64,000 nt of DNA from an uncultured Oscillospiraceae bacterium (GTDB lineage Bacteria > Bacillota > Clostridia > Oscillospirales > Oscillospiraceae), in contig CAJUKH010000043.1 in NCBI GenBank assembly GCA_910587345.1, positions 337,857 through 401,856 of the forward strand, given 5' to 3'. Positions 45,281 through 54,375 of the stretch are shown in pieces (within the stretch, counting starts at the first letter, position 1; each line of letters begins with the position of its first letter). A program made the position numbers and the translations under genes. The notes beneath the pieces are model-generated. The model saw only the letters and a list, made by a program, of their open reading frames with translations, was not told where the DNA came from and did not search any database.

Positions 45281-47128
45281 TCAAGGAAGAATATTGGTCT
45301 TGTTGGAGGCCTCCACGAAGATGGCCACGATGACCCTGTTACCTCTGGCATCGGTGGTGGTGACGATGGCGGCGTTCCTATAGCCAGTCACGGAGTCAAA
45401 TGCGTTGACACCGATGTCGCGGCCCAGATCGCCGTCCTCAGCGTTGACATACACGATGGCACAACGGTCGTCCAATGTGTAGGTCCTCTGGCTGTACTCG
45501 TCGCCCTCAAAGCTGTTCTCGACCTTATTTATCTTATCAAAGAAGGTCAGGGTCTTGTCGCCCTCGTTGAGCTCCTTCACATAGACATCAGCCAGGTCGT
45601 AGTTGTCATCTGTAAAGGGCTTGGCAAAGACGAGAATATCCTCAGCGCTGTACACATTGTCGGAAACAGGCTCGAAGGAGACCAGCTTGCCGGTGAACTT
45701 CTCCTGCTTGGCAGTGAAGAGCAGAGTGAACTCCTCCTCATTGTTCTTCACGGTGTACTCATAGTAGGAAGTGCCGTCCTGTCTGGTGATGCCGTTATAG
45801 CCGGTGACAATGCCGTAAACAGGGCTGTCAGTGGCACCGGGAGTGTTCTTGCTCAGGTCGGCGAACACGGCCACGACCTGCTTGTCGTCGTTGAGAACGT
45901 AAGTGCAGCTGATGTTGTCCAGGCTGTCCAAATCACGGATGTTGTAGACCTCAAACTTGTAAGAGCCGTTGTCCTTGCCCTCGTCGGTCCCGTTGTTGAT
46001 CGTCTCGGAAGAGGTCTCAGCGAACAGGACACAGTTGGCGGTGGTCGCAGTGCCGTCGAAGGTCTTGGTCTTCTGGACGTAGTCGGCAGTGCCGGGAGTC
46101 CTGTAGGAAGCCTTGACAGTGACGGTGGCGTCGGTAGCCTTGCCGCTCCAGACCACGATATCGCCCACATTGTAGCTCTTAGCGGTGGTAGCCTTGTTGC
46201 CGTCAATATCCTTGCTGTTGTCGCCAACAGTGATGACTCTCTTGGTGCCCTCGGTGTCCATGACCTGCAGCTCCAAGGAGTTGAACACGCCGCCGGTGGC
46301 GCCCTTGGCCTTAACGGCGGTCACCACGGAGTAGTTGGTGGCAGCCTCGGAAGGCGTGGGAGTAGGCGTTGGAGTCGGCACAGGTGTGGGAACCGGCGTC
46401 GGCACGGGGCTGGGTGTGGGGGTCGGAGCGGCGGAAGGGGTTGTGGTCACAGGCAGAATATCGTCCGGGATGACCTTATCTCCCGCCCCCTGCTGGAAGG
46501 CCCGCCAAAGGATCGCCGCCGCCTCAGAGCGGGTGATGGTGCCCTGTCCCCGGAAGGTGCGGTCGTCATAGCCGGTGATAAGCCCCTTTTCCACCGCCGT
46601 GGCCACATAGGGCCGGGCCGCTTCCGAGATGGAGGAAACATCGAAAAACATGGTGTTCAGAATGCTGACGTCCGTCTGCCGGACATCGTATCCCCTCAGC
46701 TTTACCACAGCCACGGCAATGTCCTCCCGCAATGCGCCGTTGGCCGGGTAGAAAAACAGCCTGTCCTGATTTTGATAGGCGGTCATATAGGGCCGGGCCG
46801 TCTCAATGTAGGAAAAAGCCCAATGGTCCACGGGAACATCCGCATACGTCGCCGTCCGGGCCGGCATGGGGGTCAGACCGGCCGCCACCACCATAATTTT
46901 GGCAAACGCCTCCCGTGTAACGGTCTCTTCCGGATAAAAGTTCCCATCCGGATACCCGTTGATGGCATTCCGGGCCACCAGCTCCTCAATGTAATAAAAC
47001 GCCCAGTGGTCGGAAGGGACATCGGAAAAAACAGGGCCGGCGCCCCGGCTTACCGCCAGCGCCCCGCCAAGGGTGGTCAGGGTCAGGACCAGCGCCAGAA
47101 GCAGGGACAAAACCTTTTTACGCATCAT
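45281..47128 (-). CDS. SLH-domain surface protein
   Basis: 615 residues. Signal peptide 1-26. Three SLH modules in the first 215 residues (FSDVPSDHWAFYYIEELVARNAINGYPDGNFYPEETVTREAFAK; YADVPVDHWAFSYIETARPYM; DVSSISEAARPYVATAVEKGLITGYDDRTFRGQGTITRSEAAAIL), a PTPTP-rich linker (about 225-260), then about 350 residues of beta-rich sequence with no recognised family. The SLH modules bind secondary cell-wall polymer, so this may be a cell-surface layer protein. ATG 47128 has GGAGG six bases upstream. Codons are less GC-biased in the unknown part. Confidence 0.88.
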   Translation of the reverse strand: MMRKKVLSLLLALVLTLTTLGGALAVSRGAGPVFSDVPSDHWAFYYIEELVARNAINGYPDGNFYPEETVTREAFAKIMVVAAGLTPMPARTATYADVPVDHWAFSYIETARPYMTAYQNQDRLFFYPANGALREDIAVAVVKLRGYDVRQTDVSILNTMFFDVSSISEAARPYVATAVEKGLITGYDDRTFRGQGTITRSEAAAILWRAFQQGAGDKVIPDDILPVTTTPSAAPTPTPSPVPTPVPTPVPTPTPTPTPSEAATNYSVVTAVKAKGATGGVFNSLELQVMDTEGTKRVITVGDNSKDIDGNKATTAKSYNVGDIVVWSGKATDATVTVKASYRTPGTADYVQKTKTFDGTATTANCVLFAETSSETINNGTDEGKDNGSYKFEVYNIRDLDSLDNISCTYVLNDDKQVVAVFADLSKNTPGATDSPVYGIVTGYNGITRQDGTSYYEYTVKNNEEEFTLLFTAKQEKFTGKLVSFEPVSDNVYSAEDILVFAKPFTDDNYDLADVYVKELNEGDKTLTFFDKINKVENSFEGDEYSQRTYTLDDRCAIVYVNAEDGDLGRDIGVNAFDSVTGYRNAAIVTTTDARGNRVIVAIFVEASNKTNILP

Positions 47129-47273
47129 CAGAATCCTCCTTTTATTTTTCCCACGGCGGGTCTGGGGGGCCGAAGCCCCCCTTTCCCTTGCCCGTGAGGA
47201 AAAACAAAACGTGCTGTGCGGGAATAAAACCCAACACAGCACGCAAAAATAGCAACACAAACATTAAAAACCC

Positions 47274-47400
47274 TTGCCTTGCGTATGGTGCAAAGGGTAT
47301 AATAACGTCGTGGTACGGTTTTCCGTTGTGTGGGTGCTTCTCTCACCCGCGCAGGTCCCCGGGTGCTGCAACACCCGGGGGCTGCCCACTATTTTGTTTT
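47274..47400 (+). ncRNA. Candidate small RNA with own promoter
   Basis: TTGCCT (47274-47279), 18 bases, TATAAT (47298-47303) point right into a gene-free 110-base stretch that has a GGGTG/CACCC hairpin and a strong hairpin CCCCGGGTG/CACCCGGGG (47357-47380), followed after ten bases by ATTTTGTTTTCC. No open reading frame with a ribosome site is present. A further inverted repeat AAGCCCTTTTCT/AGAAAAGGGCTT lies at 47438-47474. An alternative is a promoter remnant. Confidence 0.35.
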
Positions 47401-47511
47401 CCTCTTTTCTATTTTACTCCATGTTGAATGCCTTGACAAGCCCTTTTCTTCTCTTTTGGAGGAGAAAAGGGCTTCCTGATGCCGGATCCATACGGCCCTG
47501 CGTTGTCCTTC

Positions 47512-47540
47512 TTGACAAGCCTCGACATATCGTATAAAAT
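47512..47540 (+). promoter_or_regulatory. Promoter of the TPP-riboswitch/thiT transcript
   Basis: TTGACA (47512-47517), 17 bases, TAAAAT (47535-47540). Confidence 0.75.
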
Positions 47541-47564
47541 AGCAAAAGACCGCAGGGACAAACT

Positions 47565-47664
47565 GAATACAGGGGCGCTGGACGCAAGTCCGGCTGAGAT
47601 GCAGGGGCGTATTGCCGCCCCCGGTCCCTTGAACCTGATCCGGGTAATGCCGGCGTAGGAAGCG
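47565..47664 (+). promoter_or_regulatory. TPP (THI-box) riboswitch
   Basis: The conserved aptamer core is plain: AGGGGCGC..., CGGCTGAGATG, CCCTTGAACCTGATC, GGGTAATGCCGGCGTAGGAAG. It binds thiamine pyrophosphate and, through the downstream terminator, shuts off thiT when thiamine is plentiful. Confidence 0.97.
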
Positions 47665-47696
47665 ATTTGGTAGACATATCGTCTGTCTCCTTATGA

Positions 47697-47740
47697 TACC
47701 GCAACGCGCCTTCCCGGTTTGCGCTTGCGGTACTTTTTGT
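47697..47740 (+). terminator. Riboswitch expression-platform terminator
   Basis: TACCGCAA (47697-47704) pairs with TTGCGGTA (47725-47732), followed by CTTTTTGT, between the TPP aptamer and the thiT ribosome site. Implies transcriptional control. Confidence 0.8.
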
Positions 47741-47758
47741 AAAAGGAGACCAAAGACA

Positions 47759-48316
47759 ATGAACCAAAAACAAACCTATGTCCGTATGCTGGCCGAGGGG
47801 GGCCTGATGGTGGTCCTGGCCCAGATCCTGGGGTATATCAAGCTCTGGGAGATGCCATGGGGCGGCTCCATCTGCCTGTCCATGCTCCCCATCTTTCTCT
47901 TTGCCGTCCGCTGGGGGCTGAGCAGCGGCCTGATGGCCGGTTTTGTGCTGGGCGTGCTCCAGTTCATGTTCGACGGCGGCTTTGCTCTGGGGTGGCAGTC
48001 CATCCTCGGCGACTATCTGGTGGCCTTCACCGTACTGGGCTTTGCCGGCCTGTTCCGGGGGAAGAAGGGCGGCATCTTTACCGGCACCGTGGTGGGCTCC
48101 GCGGCCCGGTTTCTGGTCCACTATGTGGTGGGCGCCACCATCTGGGCCGAGTATATGCCGGAGGAATTTTTCGGCATGACCATGACCACTCCCTGGTTTT
48201 ACTCTTTCCTCTATAACGGCTTCTATATGGTCATCGACATGATTTTGTGCCTTATCATCTTCGCCCTGCTCTACAAACCCATGAACAAATACCTGACGGG
48301 GGCGGACCTCCGTTAA
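47759..48316 (+). CDS. thiT: Energy-coupled thiamine transporter S component
   Basis: 185 residues, six membrane helices, the size and pattern of ThiT: MLAEGGLMVVLAQILGYIKLWEMPWGGSICLSMLPIFLFAVRWG, then GDYLVAFTVLGFAGLF and HYVVGATIWAEYMPEEF with Trp/Glu residues of the thiamine pocket. It captures thiamine outside and works with the shared ECF module (EcfA/A'/T, not in this window). Control by a TPP riboswitch confirms the substrate. ATG 47759 follows AAAAGGAGACCAAAGACA. Confidence 0.95.
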   Translation: MNQKQTYVRMLAEGGLMVVLAQILGYIKLWEMPWGGSICLSMLPIFLFAVRWGLSSGLMAGFVLGVLQFMFDGGFALGWQSILGDYLVAFTVLGFAGLFRGKKGGIFTGTVVGSAARFLVHYVVGATIWAEYMPEEFFGMTMTTPWFYSFLYNGFYMVIDMILCLIIFALLYKPMNKYLTGADLR

Positions 48317-48330
48317 AAGGAGGATGCCCT

Positions 48331-49140
48331 TTGGGAAAATTTGACGGCGTGCTCATCGCCACGGACTTTGACGACACCTACTGCGGCCCCGGCGGGGTGG
48401 TCCATCCCGCCAACATCGAGGCGGTGAAGGCCTTCACCGCCCAGGGGGGCTTTTTCACCGTGGCCACCGGCCGAGCCCACAGGTCTTTTGTACGTCATCT
48501 GGACCTGGCACCGGTAAATGTGCCGGTGATACTGTCCAACGGCTCCCAAATCTACGACTTCGCCAAAGAGGAGATGGTGGTGGCCACCACCCTGCCCATG
48601 GAGGCCTCCGCCGATTTTGAGTTGCTGCTGGAGCTGTTTCCCGCTCTGGGGCTGGAGGCCTATCATCAGGAAGCCCTCTATCTCTGCCGGCCCAACAGCT
48701 GGACCGACTACCACATCAACAAGGTAGGGCTTTCTGCCGCCGCTGTCTGCCCTGTGGCCGAAATGCCTGCCCCCTGGGGCAAGGCCATCCTCATGGCCCA
48801 GTACGATGATCTGTTCCCCGCACAGGTTTACATAAAAAATCACTGGGAGGACCGGTATGAAGCGGTCTTTTCCAACGACCATATGCTGGAGATCACCGCC
48901 AAGGGCAGCACCAAGGGGGGCATGGTGCTGGAGCTGGCCCGCCGTCTGGGGGTGGGGCGGGAGCATCTTTACTGCGTGGGGGACAACCAGAACGACATCC
49001 CCATGCTGGCCGTGGCGGCGGAGGGCTTTGCCCCCGCCAACTGCGCCAGAGAGGTCCGGGACTGGGGCGCCACTATTCTCCCCCCCTGCAGCGAGGGCGC
49101 CGTCGCCGCTCTCATCGCATTGCTGGAAGAGCGCTACTGA
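48331..49140 (+). CDS. Cof-type HAD-IIB hydrolase
   Basis: 269 residues. HAD motif I is LIATDFDDTY, motif II VILSNGSQ, motif III Lys in AKGSTKGGMVLEL and motif IV GDNQNDIPML; the cap between motifs II and III is type IIB. Cytosolic phosphatase acting on sugar phosphates, FMN or similar; in other bacteria Cof proteins hydrolyse thiamine intermediates (HMP-PP), which suits the position 14 bases behind thiT. The start is TTG at 48331, eight bases after AAAAGGAGG. Confidence 0.88.
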   Translation: MGKFDGVLIATDFDDTYCGPGGVVHPANIEAVKAFTAQGGFFTVATGRAHRSFVRHLDLAPVNVPVILSNGSQIYDFAKEEMVVATTLPMEASADFELLLELFPALGLEAYHQEALYLCRPNSWTDYHINKVGLSAAAVCPVAEMPAPWGKAILMAQYDDLFPAQVYIKNHWEDRYEAVFSNDHMLEITAKGSTKGGMVLELARRLGVGREHLYCVGDNQNDIPMLAVAAEGFAPANCAREVRDWGATILPPCSEGAVAALIALLEERY

Positions 49141-49145
49141 CCCTG

Positions 49146-49182
49146 AAAACGAGGTCCCGCCGCCGGCGGGGCCTCGTTTTTT
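49146..49182 (+). terminator. Terminator of the thiT-HAD operon
   Basis: 15-bp stem AAAACGAGGTCCCGC/GCGGGGCCTCGTTTT (one G-U pair) then TT. Confidence 0.85.
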
Positions 49183-49211
49183 CGGGAAACTTCCCGTTTG
49201 GAAAATTCAAC

Positions 49212-49240
49212 TTGTAATTTCTGGCAAAAGCTGTTATACT
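49212..49240 (+). promoter_or_regulatory. SigA promoter of the DEAD-box helicase transcript
   Basis: TTGTAA (49212-49217), 17 bases, TATACT (49235-49240), leaving a leader of about 170 bases. Confidence 0.7.
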
Positions 49241-49245
49241 AACAG

Positions 49246-49378
49246 CAGACGAGATAGTTTCACGGCTCTTGCGTGGCCGTGTGAAAGCCCCTCCAGCGGA
49301 AGGAGGAGGCCGGCGAAAGCCGCTATAAGTTCCGCTTTCCCGACCCGGGACGTGCCGAAAACGGCACGCCCTTTCTTT
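49246..49378 (+). promoter_or_regulatory. Structured mRNA leader with terminator-like hairpin
   Basis: The leader holds a hairpin TTTCACGGC/GCCGTGTGAAA (49258-49286, with a bulge), a closing pair AGCGGAA (49295-49301)/TTCCGCT (49330-49336) around a GAAA-tetraloop hairpin CGGC-GAAA-GCCG (49311-49322), and then CGTGCCG-AAAA-CGGCACG (49351-49368) followed by CCCTTTCTTT. This looks like an attenuator; no known riboswitch consensus is recognised. Confidence 0.5.
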
Positions 49379-49415
49379 GCCGTGGCCGGGACATTTGAAA
49401 AAAGGAACGTGTTGC

Positions 49416-51359
49416 ATGACCTTTCAAGACCTGGGGCTTTGCCCCCCCATCCTCTCCGCTTTGAAGGACCTGGGCTATCAAAAGCCCTCCCCCATTCAGG
49501 AGAAAGCCATCCCCCCCGCCCTCACCGGCCGGGACGTGCTGGGCTGTGCCCAGACCGGCACAGGTAAGACCTGCGCCTTTGCCGCCCCCATTTTGCAGCA
49601 GCTGAACGCACGCAAGGCGGAACCCCATCGGGGCGCCCGGCCCATCCGTGCCCTCATCCTCACCCCCACACGGGAACTGGCCCTTCAGATCCAGGAGAGC
49701 TTTGGGGCCTATGGCAAAAACCTCCCTCTTCGCTCCGCCGTCATCTTCGGCGGGGTGGGGCAGCAGCCCCAGGTGGATAAGCTGCGGGCCGGCGTGGACA
49801 TTCTGGTGGCCACCCCCGGCCGGCTCCAGGACCTCCATGACCAGGGCTTTATCCATGTGGAAAAGCTGGAGATCTTTGTTCTGGATGAGGCCGACCGGAT
49901 GCTGGACATGGGCTTTATCCACGATGTAAAGAAAATCTTGACCTGGCTTCCCCAAAAGAAACAGACCCTCTTCTTCTCTGCCACCATGCCCCCCGAGGTC
50001 CAGGGGCTGGTGGATTCCCTGCTGGTCGACCCCGTGAAGGTGGCCGTGGACCCGGTGTCCTCCACGGTGGAGGTCATTGACCAGAAGCTCTACTATGTAG
50101 ACCGGGGGAACAAGTCCAGGCTGCTGGCCGCCCTCATCAAAGGACAGAATGTGAAAAACGCTCTGGTCTTCACCCGCACCAAGCACGGCGCCAACAAAGT
50201 GGCCGGGGATCTGGCCAAGGCGGGCATCCCCTCGGCGGCCATCCACGGCAACAAGAGCCAGACCGCCCGGCAGCAGGCCCTTGCCGACTTCAAGGTGGGA
50301 AAGGTGAAGGCTCTGGTGGCCACCGACATTGCCGCCCGGGGCATCGACATCGAGGAACTGAGCCATGTCTTCAACTATAACCTGCCCGACGTGCCCGAAA
50401 CCTACGTCCACCGCATTGGCCGGACCGGCCGTGCCGGCCACGAAGGTACGGCCATCTCCTTCTGCGAGTTTGGGGAAAAGGAACTGCTGACCCCCATTCA
50501 GCGGCTTTTGAAGCGGCCCATCCCCGTGGTGGAGGACCACCCCTACCCCATGCAGAATTTCGAGGCCCCCAAACGGGATAAGCACGGAAAAATCGTCAAC
50601 GCCGACGACGCCGAGGCCCGCCAGGCCGCCCGGGAGCGGAAGCAGCAGCGGCAGGCGGCAAAAAAAGAGGGGCAGACGGCCTCCGCGGGGACCGTGCCCC
50701 AGAGCGGACCCACCCGGCGGGAGGCTCCCAAGCCAGCCCAAAAACAGCAAAGCAAGGCCCAGACTCCCGCCGCCGGGAAACGGGCTTCGGCGGGCTATAA
50801 GCCCAGCCGCACATTGGATGAAGCGCTGACCGCCATGTCCCCCAAGCGGGGCCGCCGGGATGGAAAGCCCGTCCGAAAAGAGCCTGACCGGCCTGCCGCC
50901 GCCCGTGACGCCGCCTTTGAAGCATGGCTGGCAGAGGAGCGGGCCATTCAGGCCAAGCAGGAGTATTCCCGGGACCCCCTGGCCGGGGAGGCCATTATGG
51001 ACGCCACCGCCCGGCTTCTGGCCCCCAAGGGAGAGCCAAAGCCCATGGCATCCTCCCCCCGGCCCACCCGCCGGGAGGATGCTCCCACCCGGGACCGGCC
51101 TGCCCGCTCCTCCGAGCGGAAAAAGCCCTCCCGCCCCGCCGGCCAGTCCCGGCAGGAGAGCAAGGCGTCCAAGCCCGCCCCCCAGAGCCAAAAGCGGGAG
51201 GGGAGCAAGCCTGCCCGGAAGAAGGACCCCCGCCGCAACGACCGGGGCCGGGGCCGCGGCCCCATGGAGGTCACCCTTCGCCTGGGCAGTCAGAAGGACT
51301 CCACCGAGCAGCAGGGCAGTTTGATGCGGCCCTATTACTTCAATCCCAACGAGGACTGA
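49416..51359 (+). CDS. DEAD-box ATP-dependent RNA helicase
   Basis: 647 residues. Q motif ([26 protein letters not shown]), motif I AQTGTGKT, Ia PTRELA, Ib TPGR, II DEAD ([12 protein letters not shown]), III SAT, IV-VI ([34 protein letters not shown]). The core ends near residue 380; the remaining 265 residues are a disordered, Arg/Lys/Pro-rich tail ([16 protein letters not shown] and similar), likely an RNA-binding extension. Such helicases unwind structured RNA in ribosome assembly and cold adaptation. ATG 49416 follows AAAGGAACGTGTTGC. Confidence 0.95.
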   Translation: MTFQDLGLCPPILSALKDLGYQKPSPIQEKAIPPALTGRDVLGCAQTGTGKTCAFAAPILQQLNARKAEPHRGARPIRALILTPTRELALQIQESFGAYGKNLPLRSAVIFGGVGQQPQVDKLRAGVDILVATPGRLQDLHDQGFIHVEKLEIFVLDEADRMLDMGFIHDVKKILTWLPQKKQTLFFSATMPPEVQGLVDSLLVDPVKVAVDPVSSTVEVIDQKLYYVDRGNKSRLLAALIKGQNVKNALVFTRTKHGANKVAGDLAKAGIPSAAIHGNKSQTARQQALADFKVGKVKALVATDIAARGIDIEELSHVFNYNLPDVPETYVHRIGRTGRAGHEGTAISFCEFGEKELLTPIQRLLKRPIPVVEDHPYPMQNFEAPKRDKHGKIVNADDAEARQAARERKQQRQAAKKEGQTASAGTVPQSGPTRREAPKPAQKQQSKAQTPAAGKRASAGYKPSRTLDEALTAMSPKRGRRDGKPVRKEPDRPAAARDAAFEAWLAEERAIQAKQEYSRDPLAGEAIMDATARLLAPKGEPKPMASSPRPTRREDAPTRDRPARSSERKKPSRPAGQSRQESKASKPAPQSQKREGSKPARKKDPRRNDRGRGRGPMEVTLRLGSQKDSTEQQGSLMRPYYFNPNED

Positions 51360-51360
51360 A

Positions 51361-51403
51361 AATAACAGGAGACCGGCCCAAAAGGGGCCGGTCTCCTGTT
51401 ATT
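51361..51403. terminator. Bidirectional terminator
   Basis: 19-bp stem AATAACAGGAGACCGGCCC and complement, loop AAAAG, between convergent genes. The following 100 bases (51404-51508) hold a GC-rich stretch GCCGCCTTATGGATGCGGCG also seen in variant form near 63530. Confidence 0.9.
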
Positions 51404-51508
51404 TTCTGGAATGATTTGCCGGGAAAGTTCCGGGCCTGTGGGGGATGCCCATGGCCGCCGGCGGCGTTGCCGCCTTATGGATGCGGCGCACCCCAAAGCA
51501 CATCTCTC

Positions 51509-52714
51509 TTATTTCCCTTTCACATCCGCCGCCACGGCATCTGCCAGGGCCTCCAGCTCCCCGGCCTGGGCGCCGCTCAGCGTGGACTTCATGGTCACCC
51601 TGGGTTCCAGCAGAGTCCCGCCCAGCTCTTCGGTGATGAAGTCTCCCATCAGCTTTCCGGCGTTGGGGGCCCAGGTGCCGTTCTCCATCAGGGCGAAGGT
51701 CCGCCCCTTCAGAGCCAGAGCCTTCATGTCCTCCAGATAATCCCGCACCGGGGGATAGAAATCCATGTTGTAGGTCACGCTGGCAATGACGATATGGGAA
51801 CAGCGGAAGCTCTCAGAGATCAGCTGTGACACATGGGTGGAGGACACATCGTACACGCTCACCTTCACCCCCCGCTGCACCAGCAGGGAGGCCAGAGCGT
51901 CCGCCGCCTGCTCCGTGCCGCCGTACATGGAGCCGTAGACCAGCAGCACCTCCCGGTCCTCAGGCTCATACTTGCTCCACTTGTCGTACTTGCCGACGAA
52001 CCAGCCAATATCGCTTCTCCATACCGGTCCGTGGAGGGGGCAGATCATCTTGATGTCCAGCCCCGCAGCCTTGGTCAAGGTGGCCTGGACCTGGGGACCG
52101 TACTTGCCCACGATGTTGGTGTAGTACCGCCGGGCATCGTCCAGCCAGACCCCTTCAAAATCCACCTCGTCATTGAACAGTGCCCCGTTCAGCGCCCCGA
52201 AGGTGCCAAAGGCGTCGGCGGAGAAGAGGATGCCCTCGGTCTCCTCATAGGACACCATCACATCGGGCCAGTGGACCATGGGGGCGGCGTAGAAGGTGAC
52301 GGCGTGCTTGCCGAAGGACAGCCGATCTCCCTCCTTGGCGGTGATCCGCTCCCCGGGGATGGGGGCAAAACCGAACTGGTCCATAAACCGCAAAGCGGCC
52401 AGTCCCGCCACGATCTTGGCCTCCGGCCATCTCTGGGCCACCGCCCACAGCCCGGCCCCGTGGTCCGGCTCCAGATGGTGGAGGACGATGTAGTCCAGCC
52501 CCCGGCCATTCAGCAGGTGCTCCACATTCTCCACCAGCTGGGGGGCCGCCGACCAGTCCACACAGTCAAAAAGGACGGTCTTCTCGTCCAGCAGCAGGTA
52601 GGAATTGTAGCTCACCCCCCGGGGGATGGGGTGGATGTTCTCAAACAGGGTGGTCCGCCGGTCGTTGGCCCCCACCCACCAAAGGTCAGGGGCGACCTGT
52701 CTCACATTGTGCAT
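51509..52714 (-). CDS. Flavodiiron protein (FprA-type A flavoprotein)
   Basis: 401 residues. N-terminal metallo-beta-lactamase-like domain with diiron ligands in HHLEPDH (His80, Glu82, Asp84), MVHWPD, SADAFG and CPLHGPVW; C-terminal flavodoxin domain with the FMN phosphate loop GSMYGGTEQAA. Such enzymes reduce O2 to water (and some reduce NO) to protect anaerobes, taking electrons from rubredoxin or F420-like donors. The gene stands alone; no rubredoxin gene is adjacent. Confidence 0.95.
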   Translation of the reverse strand: MHNVRQVAPDLWWVGANDRRTTLFENIHPIPRGVSYNSYLLLDEKTVLFDCVDWSAAPQLVENVEHLLNGRGLDYIVLHHLEPDHGAGLWAVAQRWPEAKIVAGLAALRFMDQFGFAPIPGERITAKEGDRLSFGKHAVTFYAAPMVHWPDVMVSYEETEGILFSADAFGTFGALNGALFNDEVDFEGVWLDDARRYYTNIVGKYGPQVQATLTKAAGLDIKMICPLHGPVWRSDIGWFVGKYDKWSKYEPEDREVLLVYGSMYGGTEQAADALASLLVQRGVKVSVYDVSSTHVSQLISESFRCSHIVIASVTYNMDFYPPVRDYLEDMKALALKGRTFALMENGTWAPNAGKLMGDFITEELGGTLLEPRVTMKSTLSGAQAGELEALADAVAADVKGK

Positions 52715-52755
52715 GGAAAGATTCTCCTTTGCATGATATTTGCGTTAGCTTTTGC

Positions 52756-52784
52756 ATTTTAACACAATTTACAGCAAAAGTAAA
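52756..52784 (-). promoter_or_regulatory. Promoter of the flavodiiron gene
   Basis: TTTACT (52784-52779), 17 bases, TAAAAT (52761-52756) on the minus strand. Confidence 0.6.
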
Positions 52785-52786
52785 AG

Positions 52787-52814
52787 AAAAAAGCCGGAAT
52801 ATTCCGGCTTTTTT
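52787..52814. terminator. Terminator of the FMN-binding lipoprotein gene
   Basis: Perfect 28-base palindrome AAAAAAGCCGGAAT/ATTCCGGCTTTTTT, 18 bases beyond the lipoprotein stop. Confidence 0.85.
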
Positions 52815-52831
52815 CTTTAATCATTTCCCTC

Positions 52832-53992
52832 TTAGGCCTTGCTGGCCTCCTGGGCCAGCCGGACCGCCTTTTTCATGGCCTCGGAGGTGACAGTGGCGCC
52901 GGCCACGGCGTCTACGCCCTCCACATTGTCCTGCCCGGCGATCAGGGCCTGGATGAAGTCGGAGTCGGCCTCAACCAGCTTGCCGCCCAGCTCGGCGGTC
53001 TCCTGATGGTCACGGACCGAGATGGCGGTGATCCTGCCCTCGCCGTCAATGGTCACATAGGTCTCCATCTCGCCGCCGTAGCCCTGGGTCACCACCTCAT
53101 ACCGGGTGCCCTCCTCCACGGGAGTGGTGGAGGCCACACCCTCAAAAAGCTCGCCATGAATGGCCAGATAGGTCATCCGCTGGAAATCGCCCACAAAGGC
53201 GATGGTGGCGCCGGAGACGGCGTCCCGCTCCTGAATGGGCTGGGACTGCTGGTTGACGGTGCGGAACATCTCATACACATCTTCCAGGGTCATGTCGTGG
53301 GTGAGGATGTGGTCCACAATGGCGTCGATCTGTTCGCCGTAGCTGCGGCCTCCGTGGAAGCCGGCAAAGGAGACCCGGTTGCTGCCGGCCTGGAAAGCCC
53401 CGTCCTTGTAAAGCCCGCAGATGGCCAGCAGCTCAGTGACCGGAGTCTCGGCGGTGAGGGTGATGTCCGCCTCACTGGCCAGATACTGATAGACCACCAG
53501 AGCCTTCTCCATATCCAGCACTTCGCCGGTGTAGGAGGTGATGGTCAAATCGGCGAAGGTGGAATCCTCTGTCAACTCCTCCAGTGTGGCGTAGACCATA
53601 AACTGGCTCAAATCAAACTTTTCCTCATAGCCGTAGACATCCAGATGCTCCAACTTCCAGCCCCCTTCGGTCTCGGTGACGGTGGCGTCGCAGACATTCA
53701 TCATGTAGCCCATGATGTCCTTCTTGGAGTACTCCCCCTCCAGACCCTTGTTGCGGATGATATCAAAATTCAGGGTCTTGATGATGCCGTCCTCGGTGGT
53801 GCCCTCAAAGATAAAGGTATCATTCTTGGGCTTGCCGGCGGAGGTGGTGCCGGTCATCTCATACTCGGCGGAAAAGTTCTCCACCACAGGGCCGGCATCC
53901 GGAGTGGGGGTAGGCTCGCTGGGGCTGGTACAGGCGCCCAGCAGGGCCAGGGAAAGGCCCAGTAGAGCGGTGGTGCGGATGGTCTTTTTCAT
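52832..53992 (-). CDS. FMN-binding-domain lipoprotein
   Basis: 386 residues. Lipoprotein signal with lipobox LLGAC (Cys about residue 21). Residues about 40-225 form an unassigned domain. From about 225 there is an FMN-binding-like region with two flavinylation-like motifs: DAVSGATIAF and DAVAGATVTSEAMKKAV, the latter with Ala in place of Ser. In FMN_bind domains the Thr of the SGAT/AGAT motif receives FMN from ApbE. Likely an extracytoplasmic electron carrier; the donor is not in the window. ATG 53992 is taken rather than 53998 because GAGGAA would be too close to the latter. Confidence 0.8.
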   Translation of the reverse strand: MKKTIRTTALLGLSLALLGACTSPSEPTPTPDAGPVVENFSAEYEMTGTTSAGKPKNDTFIFEGTTEDGIIKTLNFDIIRNKGLEGEYSKKDIMGYMMNVCDATVTETEGGWKLEHLDVYGYEEKFDLSQFMVYATLEELTEDSTFADLTITSYTGEVLDMEKALVVYQYLASEADITLTAETPVTELLAICGLYKDGAFQAGSNRVSFAGFHGGRSYGEQIDAIVDHILTHDMTLEDVYEMFRTVNQQSQPIQERDAVSGATIAFVGDFQRMTYLAIHGELFEGVASTTPVEEGTRYEVVTQGYGGEMETYVTIDGEGRITAISVRDHQETAELGGKLVEADSDFIQALIAGQDNVEGVDAVAGATVTSEAMKKAVRLAQEASKA

Positions 53993-54340
53993 GTTCATTT
54001 CCTCATTCTTTCCTTAGAATAGGTGGGACAAAGGATATGATATCAAATTTCGGCCCATTTGGCAAGAAAAAGCGGGCCCACTCATAAGCGCCAGTTTGTA
54101 ATTATATTGCCTGCCCGGCCGGGGCCGGAATGCGGTCTACCGGCCGTATAATGACCCCTGCGGCATTATGCAGTAAGCCATAGGGGGTGATCTTTCCATC
54201 GGCAAACAGCCCGGAGAGAGGGGAGAGCGCCGAAACTCTCCCCCTTTGACTGTTTTTGGGGGCTGGGGAAATTCTTTGGCGGCAACGATAATCCCCCCGG
54301 ACAGGCCACCCGAAACAAACCATCCTACCCCGAAACACAA
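53993..54340. other. Gene-poor interval
   Basis: Holds the lipoprotein promoter region and a stretch with direct and inverted GGGGAGAG/CTCTCCCC blocks (54213-54245). A minus-strand reading frame 54102-54338 has no ribosome site and no recognisable product; I see no supported gene. Confidence 0.5.
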
Positions 54341-54369
54341 AAAGGACCCGACAGCACGTCGGGTCCTTT
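54341..54369. terminator. Terminator of Xre gene 1
   Basis: 12-bp stem AAAGGACCCGAC/GTCGGGTCCTTT with 5-base loop, six bases after the stop. Confidence 0.85.
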
Positions 54370-54375
54370 GAAGCT

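Noticed and set aside
45017..47197. 726-residue plus-strand frame opposite the SLH gene
   Set aside because: Shadow of the SLH gene; starts inside the preceding gene and has no known domain.
49246..49378. Known riboswitch (c-di-GMP, cobalamin, SAM) upstream of the helicase
   Set aside because: Core sequences of these classes are not present; listed only as an unassigned structured leader.
54102..54338. 78-residue minus-strand frame upstream of the Xre genes
   Set aside because: No ribosome site, Arg/Pro/Gly-rich composition and no recognised similarity.
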